Assembly (NCBI RefSeq): GCF_000621845.1
Contig: NZ_JHXF01000021.1
Span: 1 to 61,607, forward strand
Source: Ruminococcus flavefaciens MA2007
Lineage (GTDB): Bacteria; Bacillota; Clostridia; Oscillospirales; Ruminococcaceae
Direction of reading: 5' to 3'
Length of the DNA stretch: 61,607 nt
Every line of letters starts with the position of its first letter. Position 1 is the stretch's first letter. Shown piece by piece: positions 1 to 8,814 of the stretch. The notes below the pieces were generated by a model. It worked only from the letters and a program-made list of their open reading frames with translations, was not told the origin of the DNA and did no database searches. Both the position numbers and the translations under genes were made by a program.

Positions 1-294
<294 letters not shown>

Positions 295-363
295 TTTCCT
301 TTTTACTTCATTCAGAGTTTCGCCTCGCATTACGCTTTATTCTCTTCAAAACTTCAATAAATA

Positions 364-480
<117 letters not shown>

Positions 481-528
481 CTATATACATTATCGGAAGC
501 TGAAAAAGCTTCCGATTTAATGTTATAA

Positions 529-602
529 GGGCCATTAGCTCAGTTGGTTAGAGCATCCGGCTCATAACCGGACGGTCTGGGGTTCGAGTCCCTAATGGCC
601 CA
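529..602 (+). tRNA. tRNA with CAU anticodon, probably tRNA-Ile2 (lysidine) rather than elongator Met
   Basis: A full cloverleaf: acceptor GGGCCAT/ATGGCCC, D-loop AGCTCAGTTGGTTAGAGCA, anticodon CAT at 563-565, T-arm GGTTCGAGTCC. CCA is not encoded after the discriminator A at 602. The acceptor stem has C4-G69 and C5-G68, pairs known to favour TilS recognition of tRNA-Ile2 in E. coli, and the overall sequence resembles Ile2 more than elongator Met. Annotation software would probably call it tRNA-Met from the anticodon alone. The amino-acid identity is an inference. Confidence 0.9.
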
Positions 603-607
603 CTCAA

Positions 608-642
608 AAAAGCACTTCGCAATGCGAAGTGCTTTTATTTTT
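608..642 (+). terminator. Intrinsic terminator of the rRNA-tRNA operon
   Basis: A 13-bp perfect stem (608-620 with 624-636, AAT loop) followed by a T-rich run. It sits 5 nt after the tRNA and closes the rRNA transcription unit. Confidence 0.85.
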
Positions 643-680
643 TATATAAAAGCAAGCCGCCTGCGAAATACAGGCGGCTT
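643..680 (-). terminator. Terminator of the CotH gene
   Basis: An inverted repeat AAGCCGCCTG...CAGGCGGCTT at 654-680. Read on the minus strand it is followed by a T-containing run and lies just past the cotH stop codon. Confidence 0.75.
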
Positions 681-685
681 TCGTA

Positions 686-2320
686 TCAGTTATGCCATTG
701 CTCATTGAGAAATTCTATCCTGCTGTTGAGCCAATCAAGAAGAAAATCAGCAGCTTCTTTTTCAGTTTTACAATTTTTTGCAGGCTCAGACAGCTCATTT
801 ACAAATTGAGTATTGTTTTTAATATTATTCCATTTTTTATAGTTCTTTTCAAAATCCGTCTGAAGCGTTGAACTGTCATCGGAAATCAGCTTGCAGGTAC
901 GCTCGAAAACTCCACTGTCATAGGCTTTGGTCCATGTCTCCTTAATCATATCCTGATACCAGTCCTGATGAGCGAGGATAACAAGCCATGGATTTATAGT
1001 ATCATATCCGCCGAATTTACTTCCTCCGTCAACGTCTGGAACAACATTTGAAGCATAGAAGCCCTCACCGTCAATACATCTGTCCTTATTGCCCATTGAG
1101 GAATCAAAATCCCACGGAGCTTCAAATGTAAGCTTTTTCTTTCCGTCCGCACCAAAATCAGCGTCCATATAGAAGCTAGACCAGTAAATATCCGCGTCGC
1201 AGGTCAGCTCACTTATAATGTACATATCAACGAGGGACTGAACGTCAACAACGTTTTCTACGGCTTGCTGAGGCGTGATTTTTGTGGTTTCTGAGATATT
1301 CTTGTAATCTGCATCGAAAACAAAAGCTTTATCATTGTAAGCAGCCTCATACATTATTTGGTATGTGTTATTTACGAAATTTTCGATGAAATCGTGCTGC
1401 TCCTGGGAGTAGATATCGCTCTTAATCGTCATTCCAACAGGTTTTTTATGTTCCATTTTGGTTGCAGGAAGTGCTCTCATTTTTTGTCCTTTATCCGAAC
1501 CGTCGAAAGCTGTCAGAGGAGCATTGCCTGCCAGATCAAGGCTGAATTTGTGAAGCTCGTCTTCGCTTTCAAAATAGCCGTCGTACTCCATGAAATAGCC
1601 TATATCGGTGCCTGTATAGTCCTTTTCGGGCTCTGTTATTTTAACTCTCTGGGACGAAACCTGCTGAGTATCGGAGAGGAGATAGAGTCCCAAGTATTCG
1701 CCGTTTATCACCACCTGTACGAAGTCCGTGTCAGCAGCATAGAGACCGTCCTTGCCGAGAATCTCACGGGACGCATAAAGCGCAGCCTTATTTCTAAGCA
1801 TTGAAGCGTCCTTGTACTCAGCAAGCAGCAGCCAACTTTTCTGCTCAGCGCCGTTATTGAGACCGAGCATACTCTGTTTTTCACTGAACTTTATCTTCAG
1901 AGGCTTTTTATCGTATAAAGTTGTCCAGTTTCCCCGAACTTTTACTTTTGCTTCGGCGGAATCAAGCATGACTTCGCCGTCTTTGTTCTTGAGAGATATT
2001 GTGCAGTCCTCATAATAGGGCTCGGGCGGAATTTTATAATTTGGAGTCCATGAAGCTATAGCCGCTGAAACGTGTCCTGCCACAGGCTTTGTTATGAAAT
2101 CAAGGACATTTGCGTCCTTGCTCTTTGTTTCAATATAAAGTACAGGAAGAACATTTGAAATAGATTCTTCGGTATTAGTCGAAGCTGATGTTGCGCCTGT
2201 TGTGTGCTCTGTAGGATTTATTGCAGAATCAGATTCAAAACTGCTGTTATTATTGGCTGAACACCCGAAAAGCATTAATGCCGCAGCAGAAGCTGAGATT
2301 ATTCTGGGGATTTTTTTCAT
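686..2320 (-). CDS. CotH-family protein kinase-like lipoprotein
   Basis: A 544-aa secreted lipoprotein. The N-terminus is a type II signal peptide with the lipobox LMLFGC, so Cys20 would be lipidated. A Thr/Ser-rich linker follows (about 21-55), then a CotH domain recognisable from the core RGNWT...KKPLKIKF (about residues 128-145). CotH proteins are atypical secreted kinases first described in spore coats. In ruminococci, extracellular CotH proteins are also found with cellulosomal or surface components, so the substrate cannot be told here. The ATG is preceded by AAGGAG at good spacing. The gene is monocistronic, divergent from the MutS-like gene, with its own promoter and terminator. Family assignment is firm; the role is not. 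Confidence 0.88.
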   Translation of the reverse strand: MKKIPRIISASAAALMLFGCSANNNSSFESDSAINPTEHTTGATSASTNTEESISNVLPVLYIETKSKDANVLDFITKPVAGHVSAAIASWTPNYKIPPEPYYEDCTISLKNKDGEVMLDSAEAKVKVRGNWTTLYDKKPLKIKFSEKQSMLGLNNGAEQKSWLLLAEYKDASMLRNKAALYASREILGKDGLYAADTDFVQVVINGEYLGLYLLSDTQQVSSQRVKITEPEKDYTGTDIGYFMEYDGYFESEDELHKFSLDLAGNAPLTAFDGSDKGQKMRALPATKMEHKKPVGMTIKSDIYSQEQHDFIENFVNNTYQIMYEAAYNDKAFVFDADYKNISETTKITPQQAVENVVDVQSLVDMYIISELTCDADIYWSSFYMDADFGADGKKKLTFEAPWDFDSSMGNKDRCIDGEGFYASNVVPDVDGGSKFGGYDTINPWLVILAHQDWYQDMIKETWTKAYDSGVFERTCKLISDDSSTLQTDFEKNYKKWNNIKNNTQFVNELSEPAKNCKTEKEAADFLLDWLNSRIEFLNEQWHN

Positions 2321-2353
2321 TTTGTATGCTCCTTGATAAAAAATTACATTTCT

Positions 2354-2382
2354 ATATTATCACAAATTGCACGAAAAATCAA
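2354..2382 (-). promoter_or_regulatory. Probable promoter of the CotH gene
   Basis: On the minus strand: TTGATT, 17-nt spacer, TAATAT, about 30 nt ahead of the start codon. The -10 is imperfect but the spacing is ideal. Confidence 0.5.
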
Positions 2383-2412
2383 GCGATTTATACATAATTT
2401 TGGCTTTTTTAT

Positions 2413-2441
2413 TTGACTTTATCAGCATATTATGCTACAAT
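2413..2441 (+). promoter_or_regulatory. Promoter of the MutS-like gene
   Basis: TTGACT (2413-2418), 17-nt spacer, TACAAT (2436-2441) with an extended -10 TG at 2433-2434. It lies 37 nt upstream of the chosen start codon. Confidence 0.7.
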
Positions 2442-2477
2442 GAATGTGCAATAGTTTTTTATATGAAAGGAGCTCCT

Positions 2478-4217
2478 ATGAATACAAACAAATATTTCAG
2501 TATATTATTCCCAAATAACGCTGATATAAAATACAAACAGCTTTCAGCGGAGACCTGTCACGACCTTGGCCTTGATACCCTTTGCAGCTGCGTTACAAAC
2601 GATACAAAAGAGCAGAATCTATTTATGAATATAATCTCAAATATGACAGCTGATCCGCAGGTCGCTGAGTACAGATGTCAGGTATTCAGGGATATTCTTC
2701 ATAATCCTAAGCTCAGAACTCGTATGGTGGAGCTTTTTGATAAGCTTGGTTTTATAAAGCAATTCAGTGCTTCACGTATCGACTCCGACGAAAAGCTGGG
2801 GTTCTGGCATCTTATGCACAGGCTTGACGAGCTTAACGATTATATCAAGTGCATAGAGGAGATGAAAAGCTGTCTTGAGGGAGAAGATCTCCAATCAGAG
2901 GGACTAAAGGGTTTTCTGAGTTACATAGACGAGCTTTATAATGAAGCCTGCTTCGCGGAGATGAAAAAGGATATAGCAGAATTAAAGATAAAATCTGCTG
3001 ATATACAGAGCGTTACTGTTGGTATTAACGTGAATGAACGCTTTGAGGCAACAAGTATGGGACTTATCTCCGTTAACGCAAGGCAGTTCAAAAAATCCAA
3101 TATAGTGAGCAATTTTGCAGACGCATTAGCTTCAAAAAGCAAGATTAACGAGGGTGCTGCATGGGACGGTGATATGCATTATCATCAGGTGGATAAGCTC
3201 AGAACACACGCTATTTCTAAAACCATAAATAAAATGGGGGAGTATCTGGCTGTAACGAACACGGCTTTTGTTGACGGCAGGATAAGAGCTACGGTAACTC
3301 AGACTCCCGACGGCGACGGTACAAGCGGTGCGACCTTTTATCTTGATAAGGTATTGAATAAAATGCTTGACTCAATGGTGAAAAAGCTACGGGACACGCT
3401 GTCTAAATATGCGGATATAGCCGTTGTCAATATCTCCCAGCTTGTTCCCGAGTTCATATATTATATCCGATTTGCGGACTTTATAGAGCAGTATATCGGG
3501 AAAGGCTTCAAATTCTGCGAGGCGGAGACTATTTCTGACGATAATATCTCTATGGACGCTAAGGGAATGTACAATATGAAGCTTGCGGTGAACAGCGAAA
3601 AAATGGAGGATATAGTCTGCAACGATCTTGTTTTCGATAAGGAGCATTCTATTTATATCCTTACAGGAGCAAACAGAGGCGGCAAGACTACTATAACTCA
3701 GGCAGTCGGTATCATGTACGTTCTGGCACAGGGCGGTATCTGCGTACCAGCGGAGTCCTTCCGATACAGACCTGTGGACTGCGTATACACACATTTTCCA
3801 GCGGACGAGGATAAGACTCTTGACCTTGGCAGACTTGGTGAGGAATGTGTACGTTTCAAGGACATCTATTCACACTGCACCAAGGACAGCCTGCTGCTCC
3901 TCAACGAGACCTTTTCCACAACTTCATTTGAGGAGGGATTCTTTATTGCTCGTGATTCTGTAAAGGCGATAGCTCAGAAGCAGATTCGTACTATTTATAA
4001 TACCCATATGCATAAGCTCGCACTGGAGGTCGATGATATCAACTCCGCCGAGGGCAATGCAAAGGTATCTTCACTTATCATGAAAAGCGATAACGGACAG
4101 CGCTCATTCAAAGTTGAGGTCGGTTCGCCCGAGGGTATGTCCTATGCCCATGATATCGCCGTGAAATACGGAGTTACATTTGAAATGCTGACAGATACAG
4201 AAAAAAACACCCATTAA
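2478..4217 (+). CDS. MutS-family ATPase (stand-alone, not MutS1)
   Basis: A 579-aa protein ending in a MutS domain V ATPase. The Walker A is TGANRGGKTT at about residues 395-404. The Walker B region reads LLLLNETFSTTS, with Asn where classical MutS has Asp. The N-terminal half is helical (MutS core-like) and the mismatch-recognition domain I is absent, so this is a MutS-related ATPase rather than the canonical repair protein; its DNA substrate is unknown. An upstream in-frame extension is open, but ATG at 2478 has AAAGGAG 7-8 nt before it and the promoter lies within the extension, so the shorter start is chosen. A large nested hairpin follows the gene. Confidence 0.85.
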   Translation: MNTNKYFSILFPNNADIKYKQLSAETCHDLGLDTLCSCVTNDTKEQNLFMNIISNMTADPQVAEYRCQVFRDILHNPKLRTRMVELFDKLGFIKQFSASRIDSDEKLGFWHLMHRLDELNDYIKCIEEMKSCLEGEDLQSEGLKGFLSYIDELYNEACFAEMKKDIAELKIKSADIQSVTVGINVNERFEATSMGLISVNARQFKKSNIVSNFADALASKSKINEGAAWDGDMHYHQVDKLRTHAISKTINKMGEYLAVTNTAFVDGRIRATVTQTPDGDGTSGATFYLDKVLNKMLDSMVKKLRDTLSKYADIAVVNISQLVPEFIYYIRFADFIEQYIGKGFKFCEAETISDDNISMDAKGMYNMKLAVNSEKMEDIVCNDLVFDKEHSIYILTGANRGGKTTITQAVGIMYVLAQGGICVPAESFRYRPVDCVYTHFPADEDKTLDLGRLGEECVRFKDIYSHCTKDSLLLLNETFSTTSFEEGFFIARDSVKAIAQKQIRTIYNTHMHKLALEVDDINSAEGNAKVSSLIMKSDNGQRSFKVEVGSPEGMSYAHDIAVKYGVTFEMLTDTEKNTH

Positions 4218-4310
4218 CCGTGATATTTAAATAGAAGTTTTACGCTTATTATTGAGAGAACAATTTTGAAGATGTTTTCTCAGATTTCTTTCAAGACCGT
4301 TATTTCATTT

Positions 4311-4380
4311 TTTCTATAAAAGAGCCCAAAAATTAAACTTGCCCCTCTGTAAAAATTACAGAGGGGCTCTTTTATAGAAA
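4311..4380. repeat. Nested inverted repeat, probable terminator
   Basis: Two nested stems. The outer is a 16-bp perfect repeat (4311-4326 with 4365-4380). The inner is an 11-bp stem (4342-4352 with 4356-4366, AAA loop). The inner GC-rich stem followed by CTCTTTTA can end the mutS-like transcript. The outer arms are longer than a simple terminator needs and suggest a mobile or duplicated origin. It is directly next to another structured repeat. Confidence 0.75.
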
Positions 4381-4394
4381 AAATCAGCTAAAAG

Positions 4395-4510
4395 TCTTTG
4401 GAAAGTGGTTCGGGGTGACTCCCCGCAGTGCGGGGAGATGTCCGAAGGACAGAGGGGCGCGCCTCCGTCAGAGGGAGCCTTTCCTCAGAAAGGTTTCCCC
4501 CGATAAAAAG
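4395..4510. repeat. Structured GC-rich intergenic repeat (REP/MITE-like)
   Basis: A chain of hairpins closed by an outer stem: TCGGGG (4410-4415) with CCCCGA (4498-4503). Inside are CTCCCCGC/GCGGGGAG (4419-4426/4430-4437), TGTCC/GGACA (4439-4451), CCTC/GAGG (near 4462-4474) and CCTTTC/GAAAGG (4478-4493). Its base composition is much richer in G+C than the flanks. An open frame crossing it has low-complexity Arg/Ser content and no gene-like features. Elements of this kind are scattered between genes in gut Firmicutes; that identification is from general knowledge and was not searched. Confidence 0.65.
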
Positions 4511-4549
4511 TATAATCTGCTATATAAGTATCACAGTTAATAGGTGGTT

Positions 4550-6439
4550 TTACTGTCTGACGCTGCGTTTTGCTTTTTTATTTTCGTACATTCTGGCGTC
4601 GCTTATTTTTAGGAAGTCCTCAAGTCTTCCTGTTGCGTCAGTTTCAACAAGGTAAGCGCCGCAGCTCAGTGATACTGAGTAGGGCTTCTTGGAGTAGCCG
4701 TTATAGCTCTCGCACAGGTCGTTGAGCCTTTCTATAAAGCGTTCAAGCTTTTCCTCGGAATAGTCGGGAGCAAAGATATAGAATTCATCGCCTCCTGCTC
4801 TTCCAGCTATTTCGCCCGAGTCGCAGCATTTCGTGATTATGTCCGCAGCGCCCTTTATAGCGCGGTCGCCTTCGTAGTGACCGTAATCATCGTTGATACG
4901 CTTAAGACCGTCCATGTCAATGACCATGGTGCAGACTGTGCGGCTTTTTTCAATTGCAAGGATAGCCTCGCGTGACATATCGTCGAAGCCGCGGCGGTTC
5001 AGCATACCTGTAAGAACGTCCTTTATGCTGAGATTTTCCAGTGAACCGATAAGCTTGTTGATTCGGTCGTTCTTCATAAAGGTTTCAAGCGTCATCGCGA
5101 TATTCAGCAGCCATACATTGTAGAACTCGTTGAATACGTGCTTTTCTGTCATCTCAATTGCAGCATATCCGAACATTCGCTCAGCGCAGTGAACGCTCAT
5201 AATGTAAATAGAATGAGGTTTGTCGGACTTTGTATGCGGAACCATTGACGAGAAGTCAAAGGTGAGGGGGGAGCGGTCGTATTCATTGTTTTTATCTATC
5301 CAGATAGCAGGCGTGAATTTTCCTGACGGACAGGTATAATCGCTTTCGCTTGAAAGTCTGCCGCTGCCGTCGATATGGAGCATAAGGAAAAATGCATTGA
5401 AGTTTCCGAAATTAGTGGAATCAGTCTCAAAAACGTCAGCAAGACCTTTCAGGTCGTCCACCTTATTAAGCTTCAGGATAGATGATTCAGAATCATAAAG
5501 ATTATAGGTGAAGGAGCGGTTCAGCGCATAGACGTTATTGATATTTTCGGATTCCTGCTTGTAATCCAGTGGGTGACAGCCGCATGAGTGCGTGAAAATC
5601 GGAGATGGAACGATGCGAAGATCGGTAATCTCTTCTTTTTTGTCAGCCAGATCCTTTAAAAGCTGGATACATTTATAAGCTATATTGCGCCTTTCTCGGG
5701 TAGCAGATGTGATATGCGGTATGTATTCCTGTCCTTCTATGGAGCCGTCATAGCCTGAAATGGCAATGTCCACGGGAACCTTGATACCGCGCTTTTTCAG
5801 TGCTGTTATAAGAGCGATAGCCATATAGTCGTTTGAGCAGACTATAGCTTCGGGACGTTCAGGGCGTGACAGGAAAAAATCAGCAGCCTCCTCGCCCTTA
5901 TTGAACCAGAAATCTCCCTCGAATACACCGACGCCGTTCTTTGGGAATCCGTGTGATTCCATTTCCTCATTGAATACTTTCAGACGAAGCTGTGCGTCAG
6001 GGTGGGTGAGATAGCCTGCCATAAAGCCTATTTTTGTATAGTGATGAACATCTATCATATGCTCGATGAGCTGACGCATACCGCCTGCGTCGTCGAAATC
6101 GATATTATAGAAGCCCTCTACATAGCTGCTCATGGAAACAACGGGACACTTAGCTCCGCGGAGCTTGTGAATGACTTTTTCGGTAATGCCGTCAATATTG
6201 TAGCCCTCACCGTCGAAAATAATACCGTCGAACTGGTCAAGGTCAATGAATTCAATGAGATCAAACTCATAATCTCCGTACTGTGCGTTTTTGCCGCCGA
6301 TCTTACCGAGGGAATTGATATAGACCAGATTTACATTGAGCTCCTGTGCTGCATCGTTGAAAGCAGTTGGCATACTTTGTCTGTAGAGACTTGAATAAGA
6401 ACAGCCAAAGATAGCAATAGTTTTCAGTTTTTCGGTCAT
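4550..6439 (-). CDS. Diguanylate cyclase with LacI/PurR-type periplasmic-binding-like sensor domain
   Basis: A 629-aa cytosolic protein. Residues about 8-295 form a type I periplasmic-binding fold of the LacI/PurR kind (IVCSNDYMAIALITALKKRG, then VDIAISGYDGS), without the DNA-binding HTH and without a signal peptide or membrane span. A linker of about 170 residues follows, then a GGDEF domain with an intact GRAGGDEF active site at about 545-550. The product would be c-di-GMP, with synthesis gated by a small ligand, perhaps a sugar (inference). The ATG at 6439 is chosen because AGGTGA lies 8 nt upstream; GTG at 6451 is the alternative. It is divergent from an EAL phosphodiesterase across a 331-nt AT-rich spacer. 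Confidence 0.88.
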   Translation of the reverse strand: MTEKLKTIAIFGCSYSSLYRQSMPTAFNDAAQELNVNLVYINSLGKIGGKNAQYGDYEFDLIEFIDLDQFDGIIFDGEGYNIDGITEKVIHKLRGAKCPVVSMSSYVEGFYNIDFDDAGGMRQLIEHMIDVHHYTKIGFMAGYLTHPDAQLRLKVFNEEMESHGFPKNGVGVFEGDFWFNKGEEAADFFLSRPERPEAIVCSNDYMAIALITALKKRGIKVPVDIAISGYDGSIEGQEYIPHITSATRERRNIAYKCIQLLKDLADKKEEITDLRIVPSPIFTHSCGCHPLDYKQESENINNVYALNRSFTYNLYDSESSILKLNKVDDLKGLADVFETDSTNFGNFNAFFLMLHIDGSGRLSSESDYTCPSGKFTPAIWIDKNNEYDRSPLTFDFSSMVPHTKSDKPHSIYIMSVHCAERMFGYAAIEMTEKHVFNEFYNVWLLNIAMTLETFMKNDRINKLIGSLENLSIKDVLTGMLNRRGFDDMSREAILAIEKSRTVCTMVIDMDGLKRINDDYGHYEGDRAIKGAADIITKCCDSGEIAGRAGGDEFYIFAPDYSEEKLERFIERLNDLCESYNGYSKKPYSVSLSCGAYLVETDATGRLEDFLKISDARMYENKKAKRSVRQ

Positions 6440-6770
6440 TGTCAAGCTCACCTCGGTTGGATAATCCTATAAAAATTGTAGTTATTAGTAGTATATATAT
6501 CCTTTTATATTATAATAATATCACATTTTAGCCTGTTAGTCAATGAATATTTTGTTACAAAATAACATTTTATGAGAAAAAAGAGTTATTTTTTATAATT
6601 AATACATATAGTTATCTAAGTAAACATTTATACAGCTCAGTCAAAAGAAATATAGTTTACAATTTAAAACGATTTACAGAATATTCATGCAATATTATAA
6701 AATATATACAAATTTACATTAAAACTATGCTATAATAAAGTAAAAGTAAACTCATTTAGGGGGTGAGTTT
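6440..6770. promoter_or_regulatory. Divergent AT-rich regulatory region between c-di-GMP genes
   Basis: A strongly AT-rich stretch with no gene. The clearest plus-strand element is an extended -10, TGCTATAAT at 6728-6736, ahead of the EAL gene; no good -35 is seen at 17 nt. A short palindrome TGTTAcaaaaTAACA lies near 6552-6567. TATAAT-like boxes around 6500-6530 probably serve the cyclase gene on the minus strand. Confidence 0.5.
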
Positions 6771-8645
6771 TTGACACAAAGCATTCAGGTGCAGATGTGT
6801 GCAATGGTACTCATGCTGCTTGTCTGTTATTTTTCTTTTATCAGACACAGCGTTGTACTGAAAAGTATGCTGCTGTACAGGCAGCTGGTAGTAGTTACAA
6901 CAGGATGCGTTGCGGCGGATATCCTGTCAATTATTGGTATCGCTCACGCAAATTCGCCTTTGACCGATATATTATGCAAGATATATTTGTTTTTTGTTAT
7001 ATGGACAAGTTTCCTGTCCTTCAATTATGTCTGTTATGACATTGTAAAGATCAGGCGCAAGGTCATGCTGCGGCGTTTTTTCAGGTTCTTTACTCTTGTC
7101 AGCAGTATCATACCGTTTTTCCTGCCCATTGATTTTTACAATTCGGGAGACGAGATCTACAGCTTCGGACCTGCTGTGACCTATACTTTTGTAATTTCTC
7201 CTATTTTTATAATAGCTTCTATGGTACTTATCCTCATATGCAAGAAACATATGAACCCCTATCGCAGCAACGCTGTTATGATATGGATGCTTATGGAGAC
7301 AGCAGGAGCGCTTATCCAGATAAATAACCGTGGATTGCTGCTTATAAGCTTTTCTATGGCTTTAGGAGTTACTGTGCTCTTTGCTAAGCTTGAGAACCCC
7401 GACAGCGGTATCGAGCGAGTAACGGGCTGCTACCGTATATCACTTCTGAGGGAATATGTTCAGCAGTTATACGATAACGACGACAAGGAAAGAGCGCTTA
7501 TAGTTATCGAGAACGAAGAACTGGAAAAGGAGCTTTCTATTGAAGCTATAATGCTTATCGAGATAGGTAATTTCCTAAAAAGACTGAATTGCGGAAAGGT
7601 GTTCCGTGGTATCGGGAATGACTTCGTTATAGTTTTCAAGGACGTAAACGAAGCCAAAACGATTTTTCCTGCTATCAAGGAGCGCTTTGAGTTCAGCTGG
7701 CATGAGGGGAATATACTTCACCCGCATTATCTGCTTATACCGTCTATCAAGGTATTTGAGAACCCCAGCGAGCTTTTCTCTACATACAGGTATTACTCCA
7801 ATATGACTGCGGATAGCAGCGAATCTTTCTTTATCATTGATTCGGAAGCTCTTGACAAAATGAAGGAATTCCGTTTCATGCAGAGCGAGATAAAGGCAGC
7901 TCTCAACGAAAACAGGTTCATTGTCTTTTTGCAGCCAATATACTCCGTGACGGAAGGGAAATTCGTTTCGGCAGAGGCTCTTGTCCGTATGAAGAGCCGC
8001 GACGGAAAGCTTATCATGCCGAGCAGCTTTATCCCTATTGCTGAACAGACAGGACAGATAGAGCAGATAGGCGAGAGGGTATTCGAGATAGTCTGCGACG
8101 TCATCAAGGAGCATGAAATACAGCTTCTGGGACTTAAATACATTGAGATAAATCTTTCTGTCATTCAGTGTGAGAACAGAAACCTTGCGGCGCGTTTTTC
8201 AGATATAATCCGAAGATATGAGATAGAGCCCAATACAATAAATCTTGAGATAACCGAATCGGGTTCCATAAAGCAGAAAAGCATACTTCTGGATAATATG
8301 GACTACCTCAGCAGATACGGCTGTTCATTTTCGCTTGATGATTTCGGTACAGGCGAATCAAATCTCAATTATATCGTGAATATGCCTGTTGATATCGTAA
8401 AATTTGACCGTTCAATGGTGCTTTCCTATTTTTCAACGAAAAGAGCGGGAATTATGTTTGAATATGTAACAGGAATGATAAAGCGCATGGGCATGAAGAT
8501 CGTTGCTGAGGGCGTTGAGGAAAAATACCAGTTTGAAGCGCTTTCAAAGCTCGGTATCGATTATATACAGGGTTATTACTTCTCGAAGCCGATACCGATA
8601 CCTGAGTTTATCAGTTTTATCCGCCGTGCCAATATAAGAAAATAG
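6771..8645 (+). CDS. Membrane-bound EAL phosphodiesterase (c-di-GMP) with degenerate GGDEF
   Basis: A 624-aa protein with a TTG start and a GGGGGTGAG SD. The N-terminus (about 1-210) has six or so membrane helices. A degenerate GGDEF domain follows (the signature position reads GIGND, about residues 279-283), probably inactive or regulatory. The C-terminal EAL domain is complete: AEAL near 400, the Asn of EINLS, the Glu of LEITES, DDFGTG near 522, the Lys of VKFDRS and Glu of AEGVEE. It should hydrolyse c-di-GMP to pGpG. It faces a diguanylate cyclase, so the two probably set one signalling pool in opposite directions. Confidence 0.9.
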   Translation: MTQSIQVQMCAMVLMLLVCYFSFIRHSVVLKSMLLYRQLVVVTTGCVAADILSIIGIAHANSPLTDILCKIYLFFVIWTSFLSFNYVCYDIVKIRRKVMLRRFFRFFTLVSSIIPFFLPIDFYNSGDEIYSFGPAVTYTFVISPIFIIASMVLILICKKHMNPYRSNAVMIWMLMETAGALIQINNRGLLLISFSMALGVTVLFAKLENPDSGIERVTGCYRISLLREYVQQLYDNDDKERALIVIENEELEKELSIEAIMLIEIGNFLKRLNCGKVFRGIGNDFVIVFKDVNEAKTIFPAIKERFEFSWHEGNILHPHYLLIPSIKVFENPSELFSTYRYYSNMTADSSESFFIIDSEALDKMKEFRFMQSEIKAALNENRFIVFLQPIYSVTEGKFVSAEALVRMKSRDGKLIMPSSFIPIAEQTGQIEQIGERVFEIVCDVIKEHEIQLLGLKYIEINLSVIQCENRNLAARFSDIIRRYEIEPNTINLEITESGSIKQKSILLDNMDYLSRYGCSFSLDDFGTGESNLNYIVNMPVDIVKFDRSMVLSYFSTKRAGIMFEYVTGMIKRMGMKIVAEGVEEKYQFEALSKLGIDYIQGYYFSKPIPIPEFISFIRRANIRK

Positions 8646-8678
8646 CAGCACGTACTGTTTCCCCAAACAGTTTTACTC

Positions 8679-8713
8679 AGACTGCCTGCCGATATATCGT
8701 CGGCAGGCAGTCT
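8679..8713 (+). terminator. Hairpin after the EAL gene
   Basis: A 14-bp perfect stem (8679-8692 with 8700-8713) with a 7-nt loop. The downstream T-tract is interrupted, so termination may be imperfect. Confidence 0.65.
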
Positions 8714-8754
8714 ATGATTTTGTGTTGATTTTTCGTCATATAATACGATTTGTA

Positions 8755-8783
8755 TTGACAAAAAAGGGCTATTATGTTATAAT
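8755..8783 (+). promoter_or_regulatory. Consensus sigma-A promoter of the flippase-like gene
   Basis: TTGACA (8755-8760), 17-nt spacer, TATAAT (8778-8783): an exact consensus match, 31 nt before the GTG start. Confidence 0.85.
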
Positions 8784-8814
8784 TTAAGTTACTGAAAAAC
8801 TATATCGCGCGGGG

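Noticed and set aside
1358..2015. Plus-strand open frames inside the CotH gene
   Set aside because: They are shadows of the minus-strand gene, which has signal peptide, domain and SD.
4428..4655. 75-codon open frame across the hairpin repeat
   Set aside because: Its first half is the repeat itself and its second half is antisense to the cyclase gene; no SD at the ATG.
6713..6718. TTTACA as -35 of the EAL gene
   Set aside because: Only 12 nt separate it from the -10, too short for a sigma-A promoter; an extended -10 is enough.
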